The translations under genes and the position numbers were made by a program. Shown here in pieces: positions 26,418 to 35,197 of a stretch of DNA of 64,000 bases; the stretch's first letter is position 1, and each line of letters starts with the position of its first letter. Where the stretch lies: NCBI GenBank assembly GCA_965196605.1, contig CBDAKK010000008.1, positions 558,001 through 622,000 of the forward strand, in the 5' to 3' direction. Source of the stretch: CBDAKK01 sp965196605 (GTDB lineage: Bacteria > Spirochaetota > Spirochaetia > WTKD01 > G963693115). Below the pieces are notes generated by a model. That model was not told the origin of the DNA and searched no databases. It saw only the letters and a program-made list of their open reading frames with translations.

Positions 26418-26525
26418 AAGTTCCCCCATGGTTTCTTATTCAGGGTATCAAATCTGTATCTTTTTAAAGATAGCAATATTGTATACTACAATAGTTGCTT
26501 GTTTATGTTTAGGATAATGACTTTT

Positions 26526-27713
26526 ATGAAACTTCTGCTCCGCTTTTATTGCTTGGTATTCTTAGGGTTTTTTGTGGCTGTGGTTTGTGAGCCGCTCATG
26601 GCTCAAGAGATAGATGCACGGCTTGAGACCAAGCAGCAGGATGATGGCTCTGTTGTCTTTTCTGTTACAAACAATGAGGCTGTGCCTGTGTTTGTAGCGG
26701 TGCATTTTACTCAGTTGGATGGGCTTGTTGCAGATAGGGATGCTCCGATTGTTATTCCGCTTGAGGTGGGAGAGAATGAGGGGGTGCTTGCCTTGCGTCG
26801 CAAAGAGAACGCGAGGAGGCAGACCTACCGTGTTTCGTATCATTTTTTGTTTGTAAACCCTGCTGAGGTACAGCCTGATGGTTTTTTGTATTATTTGCCT
26901 TTTGAGCATGGAGTGAAGCATGTAATAACGCAGGGGTGGCATGGGAGTTTTAGCCATAGTGGGCAGAACACGTATGCTGTGGACTTTGACATGCTTGAGG
27001 GCGAAAAGGTCTATGCTGCTCGGGAGGGGGTAGTGGTTGCGGTGAAGCGGGACTCTCGTATAGGTGGGACTTCCCAAGCTTATGCAAAACACGCAAACTA
27101 TGTGCTTATTCGGCATGCTGATAACACCATAGCGAGTTATGTACACTTGATGTTTAATGGTGCGCTTGTAGACGTGGGGCAGCGCGTGGTGCTTGGGCAG
27201 CATATAGGCTATGCGGGCAAGACGGGCTTTGCAAGCGGGGCGCATTTGCACTTTGATGTGCGCGCGTCTACCTTTGACCGCGGCATGCAGAGTGTTCGTT
27301 TTAGCTTTAGAGACAAGGACGGCGCGGCTGTAGAACCACAGGCTTACGCTACGTATTATGGGCGCTTTCCCGGCGGTGCGGATTTTACTGAACTCCGTGG
27401 AAGCGACATTAGCGCGGCTACCTTTGAGGATCATAGTGTGGAGCTAGCTAGCACCACTGCCTTTGATGGGCTGCACATACGTAAGGAGACCTACGACTCG
27501 GTGGTGGTGCTTTTTATAGCCAATGCATTTTCGTACGCGGTAGACGCGCGTGTTACGCTTACGCTGGGTAATTTGCGCATGGAGCAATCCATGCCCATAG
27601 GCGTAGTAATACCCGCTCGTAGGGAAGTCTTTCTCGGTATTGCGCGTATACAAAATGCGCGCAAGGGTATTGCCGTGCGTAGTAGCATTCGTTACAACCG
27701 CGCACAGGAGTAA
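26526..27713 (+). CDS. Secreted M23 (LytM-type) peptidase-like protein
   Basis: The 395-residue protein has a signal peptide (MKLLLRFYCLVFLGFFVAVV, cut near LMA-QE). An N-terminal beta-rich domain covers residues 25-130. The M23 domain at about 140-260 has the zinc motifs SHSGQNTYAVDF (H-x-x-x..D) and HLHFDV, with the linking HVHL-type strand read here as SYVHLMFNG. A C-terminal domain of about 120 residues follows. M23 enzymes cut peptidoglycan cross-bridges. Upstream in-frame ATGs (26499, 26517) exist; 26526 is best spaced after AGGA. Periplasmic cell-wall hydrolase or regulator is the likely role. Confidence 0.85.
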   Translation: MKLLLRFYCLVFLGFFVAVVCEPLMAQEIDARLETKQQDDGSVVFSVTNNEAVPVFVAVHFTQLDGLVADRDAPIVIPLEVGENEGVLALRRKENARRQTYRVSYHFLFVNPAEVQPDGFLYYLPFEHGVKHVITQGWHGSFSHSGQNTYAVDFDMLEGEKVYAAREGVVVAVKRDSRIGGTSQAYAKHANYVLIRHADNTIASYVHLMFNGALVDVGQRVVLGQHIGYAGKTGFASGAHLHFDVRASTFDRGMQSVRFSFRDKDGAAVEPQAYATYYGRFPGGADFTELRGSDISAATFEDHSVELASTTAFDGLHIRKETYDSVVVLFIANAFSYAVDARVTLTLGNLRMEQSMPIGVVIPARREVFLGIARIQNARKGIAVRSSIRYNRAQE

Positions 27714-27840
27714 GTGCCTTGTGGGGGCACGCCCCCACACCCCCGCGCGTCTTGAGTGCTAAGCACGGGTTACTTCGTGTTTGTTGCTTACGCTATTTGT
27801 GCCATCCATGGCACAGTTGTCGCCTTCGGCTCTCCACTCT

Positions 27841-28132
27841 TTTGATGCAAGCTCCATGTTTGCACCGCACAGCGGCGCTTATGCAATAGTTTGCATCCCC
27901 TCGCTACGCTCGCGACTTTTTGGTTCTTTTTCTTTTCTTTTGATGCAAGTTCCATGTTTGTGCCGCATTGCGGCACTTATGCAACAGTTTGCATCCCCTC
28001 GCTACGCTCGCGACTTTTTGGTTCTTTTTCTTTTCTTTTGATGCAAGTTCCATGTTTGTGCCGCATTGCGGCACTTATGCAACAGTTTGCATCCCCTCGC
28101 TACGCTCGTGACTTTGGTACTTTCTTCTTTGG
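27841..28132 (-). repeat. 98-base tandem repeat, almost three copies
   Basis: GATGCAAG starts at 27844, 27942 and 28040, exactly 98 bases apart. Copies two and three are identical over most of their length. Each unit holds GTGCCGC/GCGGCAC (with one mismatch in copy one), a longer GATGCAA/TTGCATC stem around it, a TCGCTACGCTCGCGA segment and a pyrimidine-rich tail. Single units of the same type sit inside the tract loops in islands A and D. Confidence 0.9.
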
Positions 28133-28219
28133 CGCGAGTATTCATACAAACTTACTTACATACAATCTTCATACTTGCGTAGAGTAGCTATGTTATTACT
28201 GCTTTAGCACACAGGAGGC

Positions 28220-28287
28220 TTTTTTCTCTTTTCTTTGGTACTTTCTTTTCTCTTTTTTGCATCCATAAAAAAGAGAAAAGAAAGTAC
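28220..28287 (-). repeat. Triplex-type tract core, island C copy (perfect)
   Basis: TTTTTTCTCTTTTCTTT (28220-28236), GGTAC, then its exact mirror TTTCTTTTCTCTTTTTT (28242-28258), an eight-base loop, and the exact complement AAAAAAGAGAAAAGAAA (28267-28283) plus GTAC. Mirror and inverted symmetry are both perfect over 17 bases. Confidence 0.9.
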
Positions 28288-28599
28288 AGCCGTCCGAGGC
28301 ATCATCATATCGCGTCACGCGCCGTGGCAACACAGAGCGTGAGCAACATACCGCGTGAGCCATCACACACACGGCGTGTAGCTTACTCGCGCGTAAGCGC
28401 AGAACGACCAGCAGTAGGGGTGTGGGGGCGTGCTGCCCCCACAAAGGCACGCGTGGAGCGCAAACAAGGGGGGTGGGTGGGGTGTTATTGCTATAAAATG
28501 GGTATTGTCGTATTCTTTTAGGTAGTGATACTTGGGTATTGCGGGTGCTATGTTCCCTTGTTTGTGGATATAGTCCTAGTATGAGTGGGTCATAAATTA

Positions 28600-29538
28600 A
28601 TGAGAACAACGCAGAAGAAACTAGTTATATCGCTTTTTATTGTATGTATTGCTATTGGTGGGTTTTTGTTCCATCGCCTTGTGCGCGATTCTTCGCGTCT
28701 TAAGAATCAGCGAGAGGCTGCGTTGCAGAGTATTGTGGCCTTGTGGAATGAGAGTGATTATGAGGCGACTATTGAGGAGTCGGGGAAGTATTTATTGGAT
28801 TACCCTGATGATAGTTATGTGCGGGTTTTGCGCGGTATTGCCTTGCTTAACAGTGCAGAGTTGGGGGTGGATAGCGTATATAAAAAGGATATAGAGAGTA
28901 TTTGGCAGACTGTGTACGAAATACGGAAGGCGCTTGTTATTAATCCGAGCATTGCGTATAAGGACGAGGCTTTGTATGTGCTGGGTAAGGCGTATTACTT
29001 GCTTGGTGGTGCGCAGATACCTAAGGCTATACGCTACTTAGAGGGTGCGGTTAAAAACAAGGTTGCTTCTGCGGACTTGTATGAGTTTCTGGTTGCCGCG
29101 TATAAAAGCGACAATCGTTATGACGAGGCTATAGCGCTTATTAACAAAATGCTCAAGAAGTCTAAGAGTAATGGCGCGCCATCGCGTATTAGCTTGCAGT
29201 TGAGCTTAATAGATTTGCTGCTTGATACGGAGGATATAGTGGCAGCTGAGGAGCAGATACAAAGAGGGCTTGCGGATGCAAAGGTTTCTGAGCAGGAAAA
29301 GACTGCTTTTACTATACGCTCTGCGCAGGTGTTGTTGATACGAAAGGATGCAAATAAAGCAATGCAGATTTTATCTGCTATCATTAAGAAAGACCCTAAT
29401 TCCTTTGAGGCGTTGTACTACATGGGTGTTGCGCATGATATTAGAGGGGAGTCGGGTAAGGCACGCTATTATTGGCGGAAGGCGCTGGCTATAAATCCGT
29501 ATTGGGATAAAATACTTGAAAAGCTCAATACTACGTAG
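28600..29538 (+). CDS. Membrane-anchored tetratricopeptide-repeat protein
   Basis: The 312-residue protein has one N-terminal membrane segment (LVISLFIVCIAIGGFLF) and then TPR-type helix pairs, for example ALYVLGKAYYLLGGAQIPKA, LYEFLVAAYKSDNRYDEAIA and ALYYMGVAHDIRGESGKARY. TPR domains act as protein scaffolds. The gene ends 39 bases before mreB on the same strand, so a link with the cell-shape machinery is likely. A GTG at 28585 is an alternative start; neither has a strong ribosome binding site. Confidence 0.85.
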   Translation: MRTTQKKLVISLFIVCIAIGGFLFHRLVRDSSRLKNQREAALQSIVALWNESDYEATIEESGKYLLDYPDDSYVRVLRGIALLNSAELGVDSVYKKDIESIWQTVYEIRKALVINPSIAYKDEALYVLGKAYYLLGGAQIPKAIRYLEGAVKNKVASADLYEFLVAAYKSDNRYDEAIALINKMLKKSKSNGAPSRISLQLSLIDLLLDTEDIVAAEEQIQRGLADAKVSEQEKTAFTIRSAQVLLIRKDANKAMQILSAIIKKDPNSFEALYYMGVAHDIRGESGKARYYWRKALAINPYWDKILEKLNTT

Positions 29539-29577
29539 TGGCGCAACTATTTTAGGAATAGGGTAAGGATAAGAAGT

Positions 29578-30591
29578 ATGTTTAATTTTTTACGTGCTGA
29601 TATAGGCATAGATTTAGGAACGTGTAATACGCTTGTCGCAGTGAGGGGAAAGGGCATAGTGCTTGATGAACCTTCTGTTGTTGTTGTAGATAACCAAACA
29701 CAAAAGGTGCTTGCTGTTGGTAAGGAGGCGAATAGAATGCTCTACCGCGCGCCGGGCTATATTTCTGTTGTGCGTCCTTTGCGCGATGGGGTTATTGCGG
29801 ACTTGGGCGTGACTGAGAAAATGATTCGCCATTTTATTAACCGAGTGCTTAATAGCAAGTGGTTTACTAAGCCGCGCATTGTTATAGGTGTGCCCTCGTG
29901 TATAACCGATGTTGAAGAGCGCGCGGTGCTGGAATGTGCAGAGCGCGCAGGTACGAGGGAGACGCGCGTTATTCCAGAGTCTTTGGCGGCGGCAATAGGC
30001 GCAAAGTTGCCTATTTACAATCCCGAGGGCAACATGATATGCGATATAGGTGGCGGCACTACGGAAATATCGGTTTTGTCGCTGGGTGGCATGGTTATAT
30101 CAAACGCAATTCGCGTAGGTGGTGATGAGTTTGATGAGGCTATAATACGGCGCGTGCGGAATGCTCACAATCTTACTATACGGCAGCCCACCGCAGAGCG
30201 CATAAAAAAGCAAATTGGCACATTAAACCCTAATCCTAAAAATGTGCAGACTATGGAAATTCGCGGTCGAGATGCGGTTTCGGGCTTTCCGAGAAAGCTA
30301 ACGGTGAACAGCAAGGAGATATCAGAAGCCTTGAATGAGCCTTTTTATCAAATAGTCGACTCGCTTAAAAGCACGCTTTCACAAACCGCGGACGAGCTTG
30401 TCGCGGACATTATGGAGCGAGGCATAGTGCTTGCAGGTGGTGGTGCCTTGCTTGACGGCATAGACATTGTGCTTGCAAAGGAGTCGGGGGTTCCGGTTAT
30501 TATTGCCGAAGATCCGCTTTTGTGTGTGGCAGAGGGCGCGGGTATGTACTTTGACCATGAGAAAAAAGTGAAACAAATATTTGAACACTAA
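29578..30591 (+). CDS. mreB: Rod shape-determining protein MreB
   Basis: The 337-residue bacterial actin has MFNFLRADIGIDLGTCNTLV (phosphate 1 loop), the DIGGGTTEI phosphate 2 loop near residue 160, and the adenosine motif VLAGGGALLDGID near 285. The short N-terminal helix MFNFLR is the usual membrane anchor. It polymerises under the inner membrane and guides lateral wall synthesis. AGGATAAGAAGT precedes the ATG. It is the first mre gene, with mreC 3 bases after it. Confidence 0.97.
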   Translation: MFNFLRADIGIDLGTCNTLVAVRGKGIVLDEPSVVVVDNQTQKVLAVGKEANRMLYRAPGYISVVRPLRDGVIADLGVTEKMIRHFINRVLNSKWFTKPRIVIGVPSCITDVEERAVLECAERAGTRETRVIPESLAAAIGAKLPIYNPEGNMICDIGGGTTEISVLSLGGMVISNAIRVGGDEFDEAIIRRVRNAHNLTIRQPTAERIKKQIGTLNPNPKNVQTMEIRGRDAVSGFPRKLTVNSKEISEALNEPFYQIVDSLKSTLSQTADELVADIMERGIVLAGGGALLDGIDIVLAKESGVPVIIAEDPLLCVAEGAGMYFDHEKKVKQIFEH

Positions 30592-30594
30592 TTA

Positions 30595-31527
30595 ATGGTG
30601 CTGCTACCATACATGGGTTCCTTCTTTCGGCTTAGAGTATTTTGGTTTCTTCTCTGTAGTGGGGCAAGCGTTTTTGCTATGTTCTCAGCTAATACGCAGG
30701 GTTCTTTTTTTCGGAGTCTTCTGTTCAGTGGTAGCAATGTCTTTCGTAATCTTACTGGGCGTAGCGCTGTTTGGTTTGAAAGTGTTTCTGGAAAGTTTAT
30801 AGCTCGTAAAAAAACGCAGCTTGAGAATGAGCAATTGAAGCAAAAAATAGGGGAATACGAAGCGCGTATGCAGTCTATTAGTTCCTTGGAGTTTGAGAAC
30901 GCGATGCTTCGTAAGATATTGGAATTTTCTCTAAGCATCGATTATAACTTGTTGCCTACGCAAGTTATTGCGGCTAATGGTGAGGCCGGAGAGGTGCAAG
31001 GTATTCTCATAGATAGGGGAAGTACCAGTGGCATTCGTGAAAACATGGCTGTTGTTGGAATACACAATAACGATATTGTCGTTGTTGGTTCTATATCGCA
31101 GGCTGCCTTATATACCGCGCAAGTTATTCCGCTAACCCATGTGAACTTTTCGGTGCCGGTACAGACTTCTCAATCTACACAGCGGGGTATACTTTCAGGG
31201 CATAGTGGACAGGATGGTTTATTGCTATTTATCAGTGATGTGATATATGATAGCGATTCAAGCTTTGTTTTTGTTGGAGAACAAGTGGTTGTCAATGCGT
31301 ATTCAAAGTTTCTCCCGCGCGGTATGCTCATAGGGTCTGTGGTTGAAATTTCTTCGGATATTGAAGATCGTATATCGCGTTCGTATGTAAAGCCATATTT
31401 GCTGCCCGCTAATCTTGATTATGTTTTTGTTATAATTCCTCAAGACAAGCAGGGTGAGAATAACGCTGTTTCTGTGGAGTCCGTAGAGAAAGCCATTACT
31501 TCACAAGCAAAGGTGGCCACGCCATGA
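30595..31527 (+). CDS. mreC: Rod shape-determining protein MreC
   Basis: The 310-residue protein has one N-terminal span (FWFLLCSGASVFAMF), a coiled coil (residues 65-105, KTQLENEQLKQKIGEYEARM) and the beta-rich periplasmic domain with GILIDRGSTSGIRENMAVV and THVNFSVPVQTSQSTQRGIL-type segments. It links MreB to PBP2 and RodA in the periplasm. It follows mreB by 3 bases and overlaps mreD by 4. Confidence 0.95.
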   Translation: MVLLPYMGSFFRLRVFWFLLCSGASVFAMFSANTQGSFFRSLLFSGSNVFRNLTGRSAVWFESVSGKFIARKKTQLENEQLKQKIGEYEARMQSISSLEFENAMLRKILEFSLSIDYNLLPTQVIAANGEAGEVQGILIDRGSTSGIRENMAVVGIHNNDIVVVGSISQAALYTAQVIPLTHVNFSVPVQTSQSTQRGILSGHSGQDGLLLFISDVIYDSDSSFVFVGEQVVVNAYSKFLPRGMLIGSVVEISSDIEDRISRSYVKPYLLPANLDYVFVIIPQDKQGENNAVSVESVEKAITSQAKVATP

Positions 31528-32024
31528 TGAGAATGTTCTTTGTGCAGCTCATCCCGGGCCTGCTTATTTTGACGTTGCAAAATGTGCTTGCCGCACGTAT
31601 TCATAGCGTTGTGTTCTTTTGTGATGTGCTTATTATCTTCTTAGCACTTCAAATATTTTTTGCACGCGATAATCAATGGTTGTTTATAAGTGCATTTATC
31701 CTTGGTTTTGTGGTAGGGGTGTGGTCAGGGCGTACTCTAGGATTTGATGCCTTGTTTTATGGGGGCTTGGCGTTTCTTCTGCATGACGTGAAAAAAGTTA
31801 TACTTATGCATCTTCTTACTTTTCTTACTTTTGTTATTGTGCTTTTTGTCATAAAGTTTTTGTTTTATCTCACGCTTGGGGTCTTGCTGCATCAGGGTGC
31901 TTTGTATTCATTTGCAATGAATATTTCGTTTTTATATATGATGCTTGTAAGCCTTGGTATCTCCTTTATGTTGTATGTAGTTATGCAGATGATAAGGGGC
32001 TATATGAGGCGCTACCATGAATAA
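31524..32024 (+). CDS. mreD: Rod shape-determining membrane protein MreD
   Basis: This 166-residue protein is almost entirely hydrophobic with about five spans and few conserved residues, as is usual for MreD. The assignment rests on its size, topology and position between mreC (4-base overlap) and the PBP2 gene (8-base overlap). The overlaps imply coupled translation. Confidence 0.88.
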   Translation: MMRMFFVQLIPGLLILTLQNVLAARIHSVVFFCDVLIIFLALQIFFARDNQWLFISAFILGFVVGVWSGRTLGFDALFYGGLAFLLHDVKKVILMHLLTFLTFVIVLFVIKFLFYLTLGVLLHQGALYSFAMNISFLYMMLVSLGISFMLYVVMQMIRGYMRRYHE

Positions 32025-33834
32025 ACGGTTTATTATTCTTGGGGTAATTGTCTCCTCTTTTGTGATACTCTTTGCGGGTATTTTGGTGAGGTTGCAAATA
32101 TTAGAACAGGCCTTGTACAAAGAAAAAGTAGATACACTTGTTACGCAGGACAACACGTTCTTGTCATTGCGAGGTAGAATTTTTGACACTCATGCTGATA
32201 AAGCGCTTGTTTACAACATAAGTAGGTATAGCATATACCTCATGCCCGAGCAGGTTCCAACGAAGGATAGGGAAGGGTATATAGCTGCTATTGCTGATAT
32301 GTTGTCTATAAGCGAAGAGAAGGTACGTAATGCCTTGGCGAAGAACAAGCATGAGCAGATGAGAACTCTTTTGCGTGGATTGAGTTATGAAGAACTTACG
32401 CAATATTTGGAGTCGCTACGAGCGTTTGAGGGACTCACGTGGAGGCGTGATTTACAGCGTTATTATGAGCATAATGAGTCCATGTCTCACATACTCGGTC
32501 ATGTTGGTGATATATCAGCTTCTGAGTTGCGGGAATTGCAATATAAAAACTACGGAAGTTCGGAAATAATTGGAAAGACTGGCGTAGAAAAACAGTATGA
32601 AGATGAGCTTAGGGGCAAAAAAGGCCGGGTGAGAGAGCGTGTTAACGTTTTTGGACAAGGTGTTTCAGATACGCAGCGAATTTTGGAGGCTTCTGAACCG
32701 GGATACGATATTGTTTTAACTGTAGATAGAGATATACAGGAGCTGGTAGAAAAGGCATTGGGAGAGAGAATTGGCGCAGCTGTTGTAATGAAACCGACGG
32801 GTGAGATACTTGCTATGGCTTCTTATCCAAACTTTAATCCTAATTTGCTTGTTTCATCTGTAAATAAAAAGCATCTCGCTGCCATACAAAACAGTGTGCA
32901 CTCACCATTTATAAATAGAACTATACAAGCACTTGCGCCACCTGCATCGACGTTTAAGATTGTGATGTCTTCTGCGTTTTTGCAAGAGTTTCCACATCAA
33001 TGGAATTTTAGAGTGCGGTGTATTGGACATATATATGTAGGAAATCGTCGTTTTCATTGTTGGGTGCTCACCGGACATGGATGGCTTGACCCTGCAGGTG
33101 CACTTGCCCATTCTTGTGATGTGTTTTTTTATACAGTAGGCATTAGAAGGCTTGGCGCACCAATGATTGCTCAATACGCGCGCTCATTCGGATTGGGGCG
33201 CTACACCGGTATTGATTTACCTTTTGAAGTAATGGGAACAGTGCCTTCACCAGCGTGGAAAAAGGATAGATTTCGTGAAGTGTGGCAGGACGGAGATACT
33301 GCGAACATGTCTATTGGGCAAGGGTTTTTGGAAGTAACTCCATTGCAGTTAGCGCAGGTTACGGCAGCCATTATGAACGATGGGGTTATTTATAAACCGC
33401 ATGTCTTAAAAGAAGTGCGAGATCAAGTTACGGAACAGGTTGTTCGTTCTGTAAAGCCAGAGATTGTACATTCTATAAAAGGCGTAAGCCCAAAGGTATT
33501 TCGTGAAATGCGTAATAGTATGAGAGGGGTTGTAACACGTGGTTCTGCTCGTGCGGTTATTACTACAAAGCAAACAAAGGTGGCAGCCAAAACAGGCACC
33601 GGGCAGATAACAGGCTTACATCATAAGCAGTGGCATTCCTTGTTTGTCTCTTATGCACCCTTTGGCGGTGATAGAAAAGACCAAGTTATTGTAGTGTTTT
33701 GGATTGATGCAGCAAACGAATGGGAGTGGTGGGCTCCTAAAGCGGCAAACATTGTGTACGAAGGCTTGTTTTCTGGGCTTTCATATGAAGAAGTTATAGC
33801 AAAATTTAAAAAGCAAGGGGTATGGTATTTGTAA
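32017..33834 (+). CDS. mrdA: Penicillin-binding protein 2 (elongation transpeptidase)
   Basis: The 605-residue class B PBP has one N-terminal span (FIILGVIVSSFVILFAGILV), a dimerisation/pedestal region with RGRIFDTH, and a transpeptidase domain. The active-site serine is in STFK (residues 311-314), the second motif is SCD (AHSCDVFF), and the third is KTG near residue 525 (AAKTGTGQ). It cross-links lateral peptidoglycan together with RodA. Overlap with mreD and the 15-base gap to rodA show one operon. Confidence 0.96.
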   Translation: MNKRFIILGVIVSSFVILFAGILVRLQILEQALYKEKVDTLVTQDNTFLSLRGRIFDTHADKALVYNISRYSIYLMPEQVPTKDREGYIAAIADMLSISEEKVRNALAKNKHEQMRTLLRGLSYEELTQYLESLRAFEGLTWRRDLQRYYEHNESMSHILGHVGDISASELRELQYKNYGSSEIIGKTGVEKQYEDELRGKKGRVRERVNVFGQGVSDTQRILEASEPGYDIVLTVDRDIQELVEKALGERIGAAVVMKPTGEILAMASYPNFNPNLLVSSVNKKHLAAIQNSVHSPFINRTIQALAPPASTFKIVMSSAFLQEFPHQWNFRVRCIGHIYVGNRRFHCWVLTGHGWLDPAGALAHSCDVFFYTVGIRRLGAPMIAQYARSFGLGRYTGIDLPFEVMGTVPSPAWKKDRFREVWQDGDTANMSIGQGFLEVTPLQLAQVTAAIMNDGVIYKPHVLKEVRDQVTEQVVRSVKPEIVHSIKGVSPKVFREMRNSMRGVVTRGSARAVITTKQTKVAAKTGTGQITGLHHKQWHSLFVSYAPFGGDRKDQVIVVFWIDAANEWEWWAPKAANIVYEGLFSGLSYEEVIAKFKKQGVWYL

Positions 33835-33849
33835 ATGCCGTAGCGTAAT

Positions 33850-35178
33850 ATGAGGCGTATAGATTTTGTGCAATGTTTCGTCGTTTTAGGACTTGTGGTT
33901 TTTAGTTCTTTATTTGTCTACTCAAGTTCTCTCGACATAGAAGGCGTTATGCAGTCTGTTGAATTCTCGCGCCAACTCTTGTTTGTGATTATAGGCTTTA
34001 TTTGCATGTTTATAACCATGCTCATACCCATAAGCAAGGTCAAAGAATTTATTCCCGTGATATATGCCCTTGCCCTTGCCTTGCTCGTTCTTACCTTGTT
34101 TATTGGTGAAGTGCGCAATGGCGCGCGCTCATGGTTACAAGCCTTTGGGTTTAGCCTTCAGGCATCTGAGTTTGCAAAACTTGCCACCATACTCATGTAC
34201 GCGTTTCTCATAGAAAAATATACTCCTCATTTACAACGCTATCGCTATGTGTTGCTTTACGTCTTGGTAGGTTTTGCTCCTATGGCGCTCATTCTTCTGC
34301 AACCTGATATGGGAACTTCACTGGTCTATATTCCGCTTGTACTCGCTATTTTGTACATAGCGGGCATTCCTGCAGAGCGCGCCTTGTTTGTCATTGGCGC
34401 AGGAGTTATAAGCATTGTTACGCTTATAGTTTCCTATAGCTTGCAAAGTATCGTAGCATCAGACCCCACTGCCATTACCTTATTGCGTACGGAGCATTTT
34501 GTAACCTATGTAATAATATTGGTCATTGTGTTCATGTTGAGCGCCTTTGGAACGCTCATTGGTTTTTTGCCGCGAATTTTTGCTACGCTTCGTTATTGCT
34601 CATTTATGACCTTAAGTGGTGCAGCCATGGCCTTTGTCGCAACCATAGTACTAAAGCCATACCAACTTCAAAGACTCCTTGTGTTTGTGCGACCTGAAAG
34701 CGACCCGCTCGGTTCAGGTTGGCATATATTGCAGTCAGTCTCCGCCATAGGCTCTGGTGGGCTATTGGGTGCGGGGTTTTTGCAGGGTAAGCAGAGTAGT
34801 CTGCAGTTTTTACCACAAAAATCCACAGACTTTATTTTTTCCCTCATAGGTGAGGAGTTTGGCTTTGTAGGAAGTGCTTCTGTTATACTGCTCTACGGTA
34901 TACTCATGTGGCGTATCATTTTGGTTGGAATGGCGAGTAAAACCATGTTTTCAAGGCTCTGCTGTGCGGGCATTCTCGCCGTGTTTTTCACACACTTTAT
35001 GGTAAACATAGGCATGACGCTTGGCATAATGCCCATTACCGGCATTCCTTTGCTCCTCGTCTCCTACGGTGGCTCTTCTATGTTGAGCGCATTTCTTGCC
35101 CTTGGTGTGGTGCAAGGTATTTATAGACACGAGGTACGCAATAGCAGCCTCATGACATCGGCTGCGTTTTCTGAATAA
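33850..35178 (+). CDS. rodA: Peptidoglycan glycosyltransferase RodA
   Basis: The 442-residue SEDS protein has about ten membrane spans. Family landmarks are NGARSWL near residue 93, QPDMGTSLVYIPL near 155, and the C-terminal SDFIF-like TDFIFSLIGEEFGFVG and PITGIPLLLVSYGGSSM segments. It polymerises glycan strands together with PBP2. It ends 19 bases before the glnS start. Confidence 0.96.
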   Translation: MRRIDFVQCFVVLGLVVFSSLFVYSSSLDIEGVMQSVEFSRQLLFVIIGFICMFITMLIPISKVKEFIPVIYALALALLVLTLFIGEVRNGARSWLQAFGFSLQASEFAKLATILMYAFLIEKYTPHLQRYRYVLLYVLVGFAPMALILLQPDMGTSLVYIPLVLAILYIAGIPAERALFVIGAGVISIVTLIVSYSLQSIVASDPTAITLLRTEHFVTYVIILVIVFMLSAFGTLIGFLPRIFATLRYCSFMTLSGAAMAFVATIVLKPYQLQRLLVFVRPESDPLGSGWHILQSVSAIGSGGLLGAGFLQGKQSSLQFLPQKSTDFIFSLIGEEFGFVGSASVILLYGILMWRIILVGMASKTMFSRLCCAGILAVFFTHFMVNIGMTLGIMPITGIPLLLVSYGGSSMLSAFLALGVVQGIYRHEVRNSSLMTSAAFSE

Positions 35179-35185
35179 TTTGGCG

Positions 35186-35191
35186 TATACT
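35186..35191 (+). promoter_or_regulatory. -10 box giving a probable leaderless start for glnS
   Basis: TATACT is followed by AACATT and then the ATG at 35198, a six-base gap with no ribosome binding site. The promoter would begin just after the rodA stop. Confidence 0.5.
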
Positions 35192-35197
35192 AACATT

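Larger units (their letters stand above)
27714..28599. repeat. Repeat island C between the M23 peptidase and the TPR gene
   Basis: The island starts with a plus-strand G/C hairpin module (27720-27750). It continues with a 98-base tandem repeat (27841-28132), then a minus-strand full copy of the mosaic element: conserved end module 28149-28219, triplex-type core 28220-28287, linker, and G/C module 28325-28460. The last 130 bases before the TPR gene are unique and would hold its promoter. No coding frame is credible. Confidence 0.8.

Noticed and set aside
26562..27434. 290-codon open frame on the minus strand
   Set aside because: It is antisense to the M23 peptidase gene and shows no domain or ribosome binding site.
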